DNA of 64,000 nt from G963665495 sp963677785 (GTDB lineage Bacteria > Desulfobacterota > Desulfovibrionia > Desulfovibrionales > Desulfovibrionaceae). The stretch spans positions 2,356,001 to 2,420,000 of the forward strand of contig CAXXDH010000003.1 in the NCBI GenBank assembly GCA_963677785.2, given 5' to 3'. Numbering within the stretch: the stretch's first letter is position 1; the number at the start of each line of letters is the position of its first letter. Of this stretch, positions 7,859 to 15,505 are shown piece by piece. The notes beneath the pieces are model-generated. The model saw only the letters and a program-made list of their open reading frames with translations, made no database searches and was not told the DNA's origin. A program made the position numbers and the translations under genes.

Positions 7859-8367
7859 TCACGTAACGTAACTTGGAGTATCGTCCCGGCAGGTACCAAC
7901 TGCCAGGTCGACGTCGGAAAAAGTGATTCGTGCAGGTAAGCATTCCTTGGGGGGAAAGATTTACCGTTCGGAATCACATGGAAGGATTCATTCCAGAATC
8001 ATGCCAGATATGACAGGGGCGGCCTTTCCGGATACTCGGAAAAGGCCGCCCTTTTGACTTTAAGTGAGAGAGCGTTATGGGTTCTTGAAGTAACTGCCTA
8101 AATTATATGAAAATAGTAAAAGGCAGATTTTGCCGGGCCCTTGAAAATAGAGATGAATTTATTTTTTATCCAAGGACTGCCAAAAAACGAAAGGCAAGGG
8201 ATTGCCGTTTCGCCGGGCGCCTTGGTGTGAGAACGTCAAAATAATATTAGCTGAAGAAAAAAATGATCCGCAGGCGTAGTGGTGCTGCGTTAAGGGGCCT
8301 TTTTCCCTGAAAACGCCGCATGGTGGCATTCTGGCCAGGCGTAGCGGAAAGGAATGAGGAACACGCC
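7859..8367. other. Intergenic region between flagellin 2 and hydF
   Basis: Besides the flagellin 2 terminator, this region holds a hairpin at about 8188-8212 (GAAAGGCA with TGCCgTTTC) and a weaker stem CGCAG/CTGCG at 8269-8289 that is followed by a T-run on the minus strand and could end the hydF transcript. No gene is seen. Confidence 0.45.
8016..8055 (+). terminator. Intrinsic terminator after flagellin 2
   Basis: GGGCGGCCTTTCCG (8017-8030) pairs with CGGAAAAGGCCGCCC (8037-8051) with one bulged A, followed by TTTT. Confidence 0.9.
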
Positions 8368-9558
8368 CTAACCGTAAAAGGGCTGGATAATCCGTTCCAG
8401 CACGCCTTGAACTTTGGAAATGGCTACACCGTAGTTAGTCACGGGCACGCCCTGGCGCTGGCATTCGCGAACGCGGCGCAGCATCTCCGCGCGGTTGGTC
8501 ATGCACGCGCCGCAGTGCACGGCAAGAGCGAACTGATCGAGATCGTCGGGAAAATCGTGCCCGGAGTAGATAGTGAATTCGAGTTCCTTGCCGGTATACT
8601 GGGTGATCCAGCGTGGAATCTTGACCCTGCCGATATCATCGGCCACTGGGTGGTGCGAACAGGATTCCGCCATCAGTACGCGGTCTCCGTCCTGAAGCCC
8701 GTCAATGGCCTTGGCCCCGGCCACCAGGCTGTCCAGGTCGCCTTTGAACCGGGCGAAGAGTGTGGAAAAGGTTGTCAGCCGGACATCCGGGGGCACGTCT
8801 CCGGCCACCTTCAGCACCACCTGCGAGTCCGTGATCACCAGCGAAGGCTTGCGGCTCAGGGATTCCAGCGTGGCGGTCAGTTCGCGTTCCTTGGCCACCA
8901 GGCCGATGGCGTCGCAGTCAAGTATTTCCCGCAGCACCTGTACCTGCGGCAAAATCAGCCGCCCTTTGGGCGCGGCCAGGTCTATGGGCACCACACAGAC
9001 CACCAGATCGCCTTCGTTGATCAGATCTCCGGCCAGCACAGGTTCTGCCTTGAGTTCGGCGGGCGCCATTTCGATTAGCAGCTCTTTGAGTTCCCGGACT
9101 CCCTGTCCGGTGAGCGCGGAGGTTTGGATAGTCCGGACCTGACCGGGCATATCCGGCAAGGAGCCGCCATTGAGGTCGGATTTGTTGAAAACCAAAATAA
9201 ACGGAACTTCCAGAGCGCGCAGTTCGGCCATGAGTTTTTGTTCGTACTCGGAGATGGTGCCGTCGCCAACCACCACCACGGCCACATCCGAACGCAGCAG
9301 CACTTTGCGTGTTGCCTTGACGCGCATCAGACCCAGTTCGCCCGTATCGTCCAGCCCGGCGGTGTCGTAAAAGGTCACCGGGCCGAGGGGCAACAGTTCG
9401 TATGCCTTGGCCACTGGGTCTGTGGTGGTTCCGGGATGGTCGGAAACAATGGCGATTTCCTGCCCGGCAATGGCATTGATCAAAGCGGATTTTCCGGCAT
9501 TACGGCGTCCGGCCAGCGTAATCACCAGCCTGACACCCCTGGGGGCTTTTTCGGACAT
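8368..9558 (-). CDS. hydF: [FeFe] hydrogenase H-cluster maturation GTPase HydF
   Basis: The 396-residue protein has an N-terminal GTPase domain with P-loop GRRNAGKS (residues 17-24), switch motif DTAG (65-68) and the NKSD specificity motif. A dimerisation domain follows. The C-terminal metal domain shows the HydF iron-sulfur ligand pattern, a CxH (in AESCSHHPVAD) and, about 45 residues later, HCGACM. HydF is the scaffold on which the two-iron subcluster made by HydE and HydG is assembled before transfer to the hydrogenase. hydE and hydG are not in this window. An aspartase gene lies 190 bases upstream on the same strand, and hydAB lie within 4 kb, so the neighbourhood is devoted to hydrogenase. 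Confidence 0.96.
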   Translation of the reverse strand: MSEKAPRGVRLVITLAGRRNAGKSALINAIAGQEIAIVSDHPGTTTDPVAKAYELLPLGPVTFYDTAGLDDTGELGLMRVKATRKVLLRSDVAVVVVGDGTISEYEQKLMAELRALEVPFILVFNKSDLNGGSLPDMPGQVRTIQTSALTGQGVRELKELLIEMAPAELKAEPVLAGDLINEGDLVVCVVPIDLAAPKGRLILPQVQVLREILDCDAIGLVAKERELTATLESLSRKPSLVITDSQVVLKVAGDVPPDVRLTTFSTLFARFKGDLDSLVAGAKAIDGLQDGDRVLMAESCSHHPVADDIGRVKIPRWITQYTGKELEFTIYSGHDFPDDLDQFALAVHCGACMTNRAEMLRRVRECQRQGVPVTNYGVAISKVQGVLERIIQPFYG

Positions 9559-9748
9559 AGCTACTCCGGCGTACGAAGCCTTGCGGTGTTGGGGGTTGGG
9601 GGCCAGTACGCGGGGGCTCTTCAGGTTTCGGAGCGTATCCCGAAGCCGAACCGCGCCTGTGCCCGGATATATCGTAGAGCCGCCGTGACGTATTCTGCAG
9701 CCGCGACAGCTGGACCAAGTTGTAATTATTGGCGCTGTGCCGCCCTAA

Positions 9749-11194
9749 TCATTTGTCCTTCGTGTTGTCCTGCTTTGAGGATTCGGGGGTGATGCCCGCA
9801 TAGTCCCCGTCCGTAAAGCCCAGCTTGCGCATACGCTTGGGGGAGAGCAGCTCCTCGATACGCGTTCGGCTGGCGATGCCGCGTTCCACCAGCAGGTCCG
9901 CCAGCGGGACGGCGGTGGCGTCGGATTCCTTCAAGTACTGTTGCACCTGTTCGTAGCCGATCACCGGCACCAGTACGGTAGCCAGAGCGCGGCTTTGCGC
10001 CACGAGTTCGGCACAGCGTTCGGTCCGCGGTCGAAGGGTGCGGATGCAGCGCGTGTCAAAAATACGCACGCTGTTTTTTAGCAGTGCCAGGGATTCGAGA
10101 ATGTCGTGGGCGATGAGCGGCAGCAGGTGGTTGAGTTCGAGCTGCCCCAGGGAGGCGGCCGTGGCGATGGTGGTGTCGTTGCCCATGATTTTCAGCCCGG
10201 CCTGGACCACGGCTTCGGGGATGACCGGGTTGATTTTCCCCGCCATGATGGAGGATCCGGCCTGGAGCGGTTCGAGTTCTATTTCTCCCAGCCCGGCGTA
10301 CGGGCCGCTGGCCAGCAGCCGCAGGTCGTTGCCGATTTTGACCAGATTCACGGCAAAGGCCTTGAGCATGCCCGAAACCTCCACAAAGGCGTCCAGGTTC
10401 TGAGTGGCGTCCACCAGATTTTCTGCCCTGGCCAGCGCCAGACCGGTCAATTCTTTGAGGCGTTCCGTGGCGCGGAAAATGAAGTCCCTTGGCGCGCCCA
10501 GGCCCGTGCCCACGGCCGTACCGCCCAGATTGACCTGCTTGATGCGTTCGCGGCATTTGAACACCCGCCAGCGGTCACGGGCCACGGCTTCGGCGAATGC
10601 GCCGAATTCCATGCCCAGAGTCACGGGCACGGCGTCCATCAGCTGCGTACGCCCGACCTTGAGTACGTCCTTAAAGGCGTCCTCTTTGAGTTGCAAAGCT
10701 TCCTGCAAAGAGGCGGCAACCGTTTCCAGGTCCTTGAGTTCGAGCAGGCAGGCAACGCGTAGGGCGGTGGGAAAGACGTCATTGGTGGACTGGTGCTTGT
10801 TGACGTGATGGAACGGATGCACCAGGGTGTAATCGCCTTTTGTGCCTCCGAGCAGTTCAATGGCCCTGTTGGCGATGACTTCGTTGCAGTTCATGTTGGC
10901 GGAAGTGCCTGCTCCACCCTGGAAAGCATCAACCAGGATGTGGGCGTCCAATGCCCCCTCGGCGAGCTCACGGCAGGCGCGGATGATTGCTTCGGCAGTT
11001 TCCGTTTCCAGATAGCCGTATTGCAGATTGGTGCGTGCGCAAGCTTCCTTTACCAGGCCCAGGGCACGGATGAACACTCGCGGCAGTTTTTGGCCGGAAA
11101 GCGGAAAGTTTTCCAGCGCTCGAAGCGTATGGATGCCGTGGTAGGCATCGGCAGGAAGTTCACGAACGCCCAGACTGTCGGTTTCTTTTCTCAT
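9749..11194 (-). CDS. aspA: Aspartate ammonia-lyase
   Basis: The protein (481 residues from the ATG at 11194) belongs to the fumarase/aspartase family. It has the amine-binding AGTSANMN segment, the THxN-like KHQSTNDVFPTA and the flexible catalytic-loop signature GSSIMAGKINPVIPE. It converts L-aspartate to fumarate plus ammonia, and fumarate can serve as an electron acceptor. An in-frame GTG 54 bases upstream would add 18 residues that do not look like family sequence, so the ATG before RKETDSLGVREL is preferred. Its place between hydF and a TM1266-type regulator is notable: ammonia could feed the bridgehead nitrogen of the azadithiolate ligand. That link is inferred, and a purely metabolic role is possible. 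Confidence 0.9.
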   Translation of the reverse strand: MRKETDSLGVRELPADAYHGIHTLRALENFPLSGQKLPRVFIRALGLVKEACARTNLQYGYLETETAEAIIRACRELAEGALDAHILVDAFQGGAGTSANMNCNEVIANRAIELLGGTKGDYTLVHPFHHVNKHQSTNDVFPTALRVACLLELKDLETVAASLQEALQLKEDAFKDVLKVGRTQLMDAVPVTLGMEFGAFAEAVARDRWRVFKCRERIKQVNLGGTAVGTGLGAPRDFIFRATERLKELTGLALARAENLVDATQNLDAFVEVSGMLKAFAVNLVKIGNDLRLLASGPYAGLGEIELEPLQAGSSIMAGKINPVIPEAVVQAGLKIMGNDTTIATAASLGQLELNHLLPLIAHDILESLALLKNSVRIFDTRCIRTLRPRTERCAELVAQSRALATVLVPVIGYEQVQQYLKESDATAVPLADLLVERGIASRTRIEELLSPKRMRKLGFTDGDYAGITPESSKQDNTKDK

Positions 11195-11261
11195 GGAGAT
11201 CTGTCCGTATTTCAGAAATCGCCCGAAGCAGGGAATAAACGCGCTCACTTTGCGGTTCGGG

Positions 11262-11277
11262 CGGATTGTGCAATCCG
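11262..11277. promoter_or_regulatory. Inverted repeat upstream of aspA
   Basis: CGGATTG and CAATCCG form a perfect 7-2-7 inverted repeat about 70 bases before the chosen aspA start (and 14 before the alternative GTG). It may be an operator. No matching regulator is known from the window. Confidence 0.4.
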
Positions 11278-11490
11278 GAAAAGCAAATGCGGTTTTTTTT
11301 CTCTCTGCACTCCGGCAGGTAAAATGAGTACACCTTTTATTAAGAAAAAATTTAGCAGCTAAATAATTTTTAAAACCGGTTTTTCGAGCACCGCCATCGT
11401 ATTACTTCAATGCGCATTATGCAAAATAGGACAGGCTGCCAGTTTTGTGTTTTGTCTTGGTGCTCGTTGCGTAGTAAGGCTCCCACAGGA

Positions 11491-11733
11491 TCAGACTAAA
11501 AAGGATTTGACACGTACGCCATCCAGCATACCGAGTTTTCCTGTAAAGGCGCCAACTTCGTCAGTGGTGGCTTCGATAATAAGACTGATGACGCTGATCT
11601 CGCGTTCGGGGCAGGGCAGCCCGAGACGTCCTATGATCAGGTGCCCGTTGTCGGCGAGGATGGTGTTCACCATCTGGGCGGATTTCAGTCTGTCCTTTAT
11701 GAAAACGCCGATAACTCCGATCCGCTTATCCAT
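11491..11733 (-). CDS. TM1266-type iron-only hydrogenase system regulator
   Basis: This 80-residue protein (MDKRIGVIGVFI...) matches the small TM1266 family, often called the iron-only hydrogenase system regulator, which accompanies [FeFe] hydrogenase maturation genes. It has a ferredoxin-like ACT/NikR C-terminal-like layout, with alternating beta strands (RIGVIGVFI, ISVISLIIEA) and helices, and a GRLGLPCPER turn. It has no helix-turn-helix, so it more likely senses a ligand or metal, or forms part of a larger regulator. The start at 11733 has a strong ribosome-binding site (GCAAGGAG); an open frame further upstream is not coding-like. It stands 240 bases upstream of aspA. Confidence 0.85.
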   Translation of the reverse strand: MDKRIGVIGVFIKDRLKSAQMVNTILADNGHLIIGRLGLPCPEREISVISLIIEATTDEVGAFTGKLGMLDGVRVKSFLV

Positions 11734-12264
11734 GATATTCTCCTTGCTATAATGGGGGAACGGTTGCGGGGTGTCAGCGTTTCTGACGCACGCCGGGAAA
11801 AATGGACAAAGGGTGTAGGAAGAGAAGCGAACCTGACAGGGCAAGTTCCTGACTCCCACCTTTTGGTTCAGAAATTCCTTCCCGCGGGCAGTTGTTCTCC
11901 ACGTTAAAATCAGTCAAAAAGAGGTCAAGTCGTTTAATTTTTTAGCATTAAAAGTATTGTGAATAATAGCACAATGTCAGTTTTGTTGCAATGCGCGGAG
12001 CTGAAAATTTTTTGTAATGCCGTCACTTGAACGAATATTCTGATTGTATATTAACTAAGTAGTACTACTAGTTGCAAAGGCCGGGGGTAGCCCTCTAAGA
12101 GGGAGACATTACTGTTGCCGGGTACTCGGGCCGTTTCCGGCGGCATTTCGCGAATGACAGGAGAGCGGCGCAACCACCGTGTACGTACATGTATGAACGC
12201 GCCGGGTGGAAACGCTCAACCCTTGGATCAGTGGCCCCTCGCCGCAGGTTGAATCGTAGAGTGC
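11734..12264. other. Structured intergenic region between hydB and the TM1266-type regulator gene
   Basis: About 530 bases hold no gene. AGTAGTACTACT (12058-12069) is a perfect 12-base palindrome. From about 12075 to 12260 the sequence is GC-rich with many pairings: CCCTC/GAGGG, GCCGG/CCGGC (12116-12140), GGCGC (12166-12170) with GCGCC (12199-12203), CCACC with GGTGG in a pseudoknot-like order, and TCAACC with GGTTGA. It does not match a riboswitch class I know on either strand. It could be the hydB 3' end, the leader of the regulator gene or a small RNA. Confidence 0.45.
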
Positions 12265-12615
12265 TTAGATAGCGAGTTTTACGCCTTTGCCTTTGAGAGC
12301 TTTCAGCGCGGCACTACGGTCGGTGTAGTGCGTATGCAGCAGGTGGTGGGACTCGTGTCCGCACGGTCCTTCTTTGAGGAAACCGTCCTGTTTGCCGTAC
12401 AGAGCAACAATCATGGGGTTGTCCTGAGACTTTTTGTACTCGTAGAGTTTGTCGTTACTGTCAGCGGCGTAGACAGCCTGTTGACGTTTTTCGACAAATT
12501 TCATGACGGAGGCAACGGCCTCTTTGGTCACGTTCAGGCCAAGGACGGCATAGCCGCAGGCAATACCGGCCACTTTGATGAATCCACGTCTGGATATTTT
12601 GGTGAAGTCTCTCAT
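12265..12615 (-). CDS. hydB: Periplasmic [FeFe] hydrogenase small subunit
   Basis: This 116-residue protein starts with a twin-arginine signal (SRRGFIKVAG followed by a hydrophobic stretch and AVA), so the folded heterodimer is exported by the Tat system. The mature part (about residues 35-116) matches the small subunit of Desulfovibrio HydAB, with MKFVEKRQQAVYAADS and CGHESHHLLHTHYTDR. The large subunit has no signal of its own and is carried across as a complex. The ATG at 12615 has a good ribosome-binding site (AAAGGAG) and lies 11 bases after hydA, so the two are co-transcribed. Frames extending further upstream are shadows of hydA. Confidence 0.95.
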   Translation of the reverse strand: MRDFTKISRRGFIKVAGIACGYAVLGLNVTKEAVASVMKFVEKRQQAVYAADSNDKLYEYKKSQDNPMIVALYGKQDGFLKEGPCGHESHHLLHTHYTDRSAALKALKGKGVKLAI

Positions 12616-12626
12616 TCTCGTCTCCT

Positions 12627-13883
12627 TTAGCCCATGCTTCTCATTCTGAAGCGTTTGTTGATCTTGGCGACAGTGCTGCGGAACAGGGATGCGCGAATTT
12701 CCGGATCCAGAGGCTGTCCGCCGCCGTTGACGCAGCCGCCTGGGCAGGTCATGACTTCGATGAAGGCGTAGGGAGACTTTCCTTGGCGAATCTGTTCCAG
12801 TACTGGAATGGTGTTGGCCAGTCCGCTGATGACGCATACTTTGGCATCGCCAAAGTTGGGGATGGTGACGGTGGCTTCCTTGACGCCCTCATGCGCGCGG
12901 ACGGCTTTGATGTAGGGGTCTTTGAGTTTTTCACCGGAGAGCACCTCGTACGCCAGGCGTAGCGCGGCTTCCATAACACCGCCGGAGCAGCCGAAGATCG
13001 TTGCGGCGCCGGTGGATTCTCCCAACGCGCGATCGGGCTGCTCGTCAGGCAGGGACTTGAAGTCGATACCGGCTTTTTTGATCATGTAGGCCAGTTCGCG
13101 GGTGTTGATGGTCGCGTCGATGTCTCTGAAACCGCTGGCATTCATTTCCGGGCGCATGCCTTCGTATTTTTTGGCGATACAGGGCATGATGGAAACCGTG
13201 TACAGTTTCTTGGCCGGAGTTTTGGCCACTTCCGAGCCGTAGGTCTTGGATAGAGGGCCGAGCATGCCGATGGGCGATTTGCAGCTGGAGACGTTGGGCA
13301 GCAGATCCGGGTAAAAGGTTTCAACGAATTTTACCCAGGCGGGGCAGCAGGAAGTGAACTGCGGCAGCGGACGGGCATTGGGCTTGCCTTGTTCCTTGAT
13401 ACGGTGGATCAGCTCCGTACCTTCCTCCATGATGGTTACGTCGGCGGTCCACTCGTTGTCGTTGATGATGTTGAAGCCGAGTTTGCGCAGGGCCGCATGC
13501 ATTTTGCCGCCCACGTAGGTGCCGGTGGGATAGCCGAAGCACTCGCCCAGGCCGTAACGTACGGCAGGTGCGGGCATGGAAACCACGACCGTATCCGGAT
13601 CTTTCAATTTTTCGAAGATTTCATCGATATACGATATTTCTTCGTAGATAGCTCCGAACGGGCAGTTGATCAGACACTGGCCGCAGTTCATGCAGGCAGC
13701 GGGATCAACGACATGGCGTTTTTCCTCATCTCCGTAGGGCTGAATGGCGCCAGTGGCGCACACTTCTTCACAAGCGCCGCACGACTGGCACTTTTCCGGG
13801 TCGACCTGAACGAAATACAGCTCGTCAGGATTCTTCCCTTTTGGGGCGTTCGCTTTCAGTAAAACACCTTCAGCATCCAACAT
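12627..13883 (-). CDS. hydA: Periplasmic [FeFe] hydrogenase large subunit
   Basis: The 418-residue protein has an N-terminal two-cluster ferredoxin domain (Cys32, 35, 38, 42 and Cys64, 67, 70, 74) and then the H-cluster domain with the three signatures TSCCPAW, MPCIAKKYE and FIEVMTCPGGCVNGGGQP. It catalyses reversible hydrogen oxidation; in Desulfovibrio the HydAB enzyme works in the periplasm and donates to c-type cytochromes. Like relatives it ends in a short basic tail after GGGQP, the part removed by C-terminal processing in Desulfovibrio desulfuricans. The start at 13883 has an AAGGAGG ribosome-binding site. Upstream lie a good promoter and a Rex-type operator. Confidence 0.97.
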   Translation of the reverse strand: MLDAEGVLLKANAPKGKNPDELYFVQVDPEKCQSCGACEEVCATGAIQPYGDEEKRHVVDPAACMNCGQCLINCPFGAIYEEISYIDEIFEKLKDPDTVVVSMPAPAVRYGLGECFGYPTGTYVGGKMHAALRKLGFNIINDNEWTADVTIMEEGTELIHRIKEQGKPNARPLPQFTSCCPAWVKFVETFYPDLLPNVSSCKSPIGMLGPLSKTYGSEVAKTPAKKLYTVSIMPCIAKKYEGMRPEMNASGFRDIDATINTRELAYMIKKAGIDFKSLPDEQPDRALGESTGAATIFGCSGGVMEAALRLAYEVLSGEKLKDPYIKAVRAHEGVKEATVTIPNFGDAKVCVISGLANTIPVLEQIRQGKSPYAFIEVMTCPGGCVNGGGQPLDPEIRASLFRSTVAKINKRFRMRSMG

Positions 13884-14020
13884 GTCATTCCTCCTTGTAT
13901 GTGTTCCAAACGGAATAAAAACACGGTGTCTCAGGGACTCCGGGTTACGACTACGAAGGAACAGGCCAGGGATCGCGGGATCCAAGACATGAGCTAAGCA
14001 TACTTATTCTGAAAAAGTAA

Positions 14021-14088
14021 CACCTAAAAAATACGCAATATAATATTTTATGTCAATCAAGAGTTTTTATTTGTGAATAGTTTCACAA
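14021..14088 (-). promoter_or_regulatory. hydAB promoter with Rex-type operator
   Basis: On the minus strand, TTGACA (14051-14056) and TATTTT (14028-14033) are separated by 17 bases, a good sigma-70 promoter. TTGTGAATAGTTTCACAA at 14071-14088 is a perfect match to the Rex pattern TTGTGAAnnnnTTCACAA. It also fits the broader CRP/FNR (HcpR) pattern TGTGAn6TCACA. Its centre lies about 58 bases before the predicted transcription start, a spacing also used by class I activators. Confidence 0.75.
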
Positions 14089-14125
14089 TTGAATGAATTG
14101 CCTGAAATGATGAGAGAGTTGAGTG

Positions 14126-14656
14126 TCAAACTGCCAGAGATAGCAGCTCAAGGCGGTATACTCTGGAGACGTTGGCGGGAATGCTGGAATGAAAGCCGGC
14201 GCATACGAGCGAACGGCTGATGTGTTGCACTGCTTTGCGTACGCTCTGGCAAACGGGTTTGCTGAGGCAGAGCCCCGAGTTGTTTTGGATTTCAATAAGC
14301 AAAAAACGCAGCAGGTCGGGGGCAGGGGAAAACAGGGCAGCTTTGGCCAGGGAATCCAGTACGGAATTGCACAAGGGCGCAACATCGGCAGAGAGGCGAC
14401 AAAAACTTTGATAAGCGGGGAGGTCGAGGCTGCGGAGAGTCCCCGGAAAGAGTCCGGCAGAAACCCCATGCACGATAAAAACCAGTTCGTTTCCTTGGGT
14501 ACAGAGTCCGGTTTTCCAGGCTTCCAATCCCAAAAAGGCATAGGATACGCGCGGATGCTTCGGCTCCTGCTGCAGGGCTTCGAGTACGTAACCGCCCGCG
14601 CCGAAATCCCCGGCAAAAAAATCGCCGAGCCCTACAACGGCTGCCCGTTTGTCCAT
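14126..14656 (-). CDS. Divergent hydrogenase-maturation-protease (M52/HycI-type) homologue
   Basis: The 176-residue protein begins MDKRAAVVGLGDFFAGDFGAGGY, close to the G(I/V)GNxxxxDDGxG opening of M52 endopeptidases, and has the FPGTLRSLDL and EIQNNSGL...VRKAVQHI segments expected later. M52 enzymes clip the C terminus of [NiFe] hydrogenase large subunits. Here the likely metal ligands differ: my alignment puts Asp instead of the first Glu, His (FIVHGVS) instead of the Asp, and Asp (SADVAPL) instead of the His. No [NiFe] hydrogenase genes are visible; hydA begins 240 bases downstream on the same strand. It may process HydA, or may have lost activity. The ATG at 14656 has a TTGAGGAG ribosome-binding site. 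Confidence 0.65.
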   Translation of the reverse strand: MDKRAAVVGLGDFFAGDFGAGGYVLEALQQEPKHPRVSYAFLGLEAWKTGLCTQGNELVFIVHGVSAGLFPGTLRSLDLPAYQSFCRLSADVAPLCNSVLDSLAKAALFSPAPDLLRFLLIEIQNNSGLCLSKPVCQSVRKAVQHISRSLVCAGFHSSIPANVSRVYRLELLSLAV

Positions 14657-15111
14657 GCAGTTACTCCTCAAGTCGAACGTTGAAAAAAAACGGCCCAAAT
14701 TGTTCTGAAAAGAATTGCTCCAGTAGAAAAGTAGCATACAAAGTTGACGAAACGCAATATCGTGTCACAGTCATCGCGTAACATGTAGAGGAAATGCCTG
14801 CTTCGTCCAGTCTTTCGTTTTTTTCATGTTTTATCCCATGACGGCTTTGTTTGGGGGCGTACCTCAAAGAATCGAATCTTAACTTTTGTTAGGTTTGGGT
14901 AAAAATATGGAACCTTGGGAAAATTGCGCAGTTTTTTTGAAAACATGTGTCATCTTATTTTTTTTGATTCCGAAAATATAGGCTGATAGATTTGTTCCTC
15001 CTGTTTTCAGGGGCACTCTTTGGTTGGTGAATCATTTGGAAGAAAAACCCGTTTCCATGGAAGAAGGGTTTGGAAATATTTTTTTGAAACAGAACCAGAT
15101 GGTTGATTGGG
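14657..15111. other. AT-rich intergenic region
   Basis: About 450 bases separate the M52-like gene from the ferredoxin promoter. The sequence is AT-rich with several T-runs. I see no gene, strong hairpin or operator palindrome apart from the ferredoxin promoter that follows. Confidence 0.4.
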
Positions 15112-15140
15112 TTGTACAATGGAGGGCTAATCTGTATAGT
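15112..15140 (+). promoter_or_regulatory. Ferredoxin promoter
   Basis: TTGTAC (15112-15117) and TATAGT (15135-15140) are separated by exactly 17 bases. This places the transcript start near 15147, about 56 bases before the ferredoxin ATG. Confidence 0.75.
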
Positions 15141-15202
15141 CCGCGGAAAGGTCCAAAGGTTAGAGGAGTAACTTTATTTAACTCTTAGCATGGAGTGAAG
15201 AA

Positions 15203-15385
15203 ATGTCTATTGTTATTGATGATGATGCTTGCATGGGTTGCGAATCGTGTGTTGAGATCTGTCCTGACGCTTTTGAAATGAACGCTGACGGCGACAAGGC
15301 TATTGTAAAAGATGCCGACTGCAGCGCCGACTGCGTGGAAGAAGCCATCGACGCCTGCCCCGCAGAGTGCATCAGCAAGGGCTAG
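15203..15385 (+). CDS. Ferredoxin, single-cluster Desulfovibrio type
   Basis: This 60-residue acidic protein has cysteines at 10, 13, 16, 20, 40, 44, 52 and 56. By comparison with Desulfovibrio gigas-type ferredoxin, Cys10, 13, 16 and 52 bind one [4Fe-4S] (or [3Fe-4S]) cluster, while Cys20 and Cys44 match the pair that forms a disulfide. Cys40 and Cys56 are extra and have no assigned role. The second CxxCxxC motif of two-cluster ferredoxins is lost, so one cluster is expected. It is a cytoplasmic low-potential electron carrier. It has its own promoter and terminator, so it is a single-gene unit, placed between the hydrogenase and Zra regions. Confidence 0.93.
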   Translation: MSIVIDDDACMGCESCVEICPDAFEMNADGDKAIVKDADCSADCVEEAIDACPAECISKG

Positions 15386-15438
15386 TTGTCTGCCAGAATA
15401 GTTAGTCTGTTGCCGTCCTTCTTGGATTGCACACCCTG

Positions 15439-15475
15439 ACCGGCGTTTTTGTCGTATGAAAATGCCGGTTTTTTA
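15439..15475 (+). terminator. Intrinsic terminator after ferredoxin
   Basis: ACCGGCGTTTT (15439-15449) pairs with AAAATGCCGGT (15459-15469, one G-U), followed by a run of T. Confidence 0.9.
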
Positions 15476-15505
15476 TTTTGTTATTCCGTTTAAACAATAT
15501 CCGCT

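Noticed and set aside
12150..12262. Cobalamin or molybdenum-cofactor riboswitch
   Set aside because: GCCACTG on the minus strand and CAGGAGA on the plus strand recall the cobalamin class, but they are on opposite strands and the rest of the consensus is missing.
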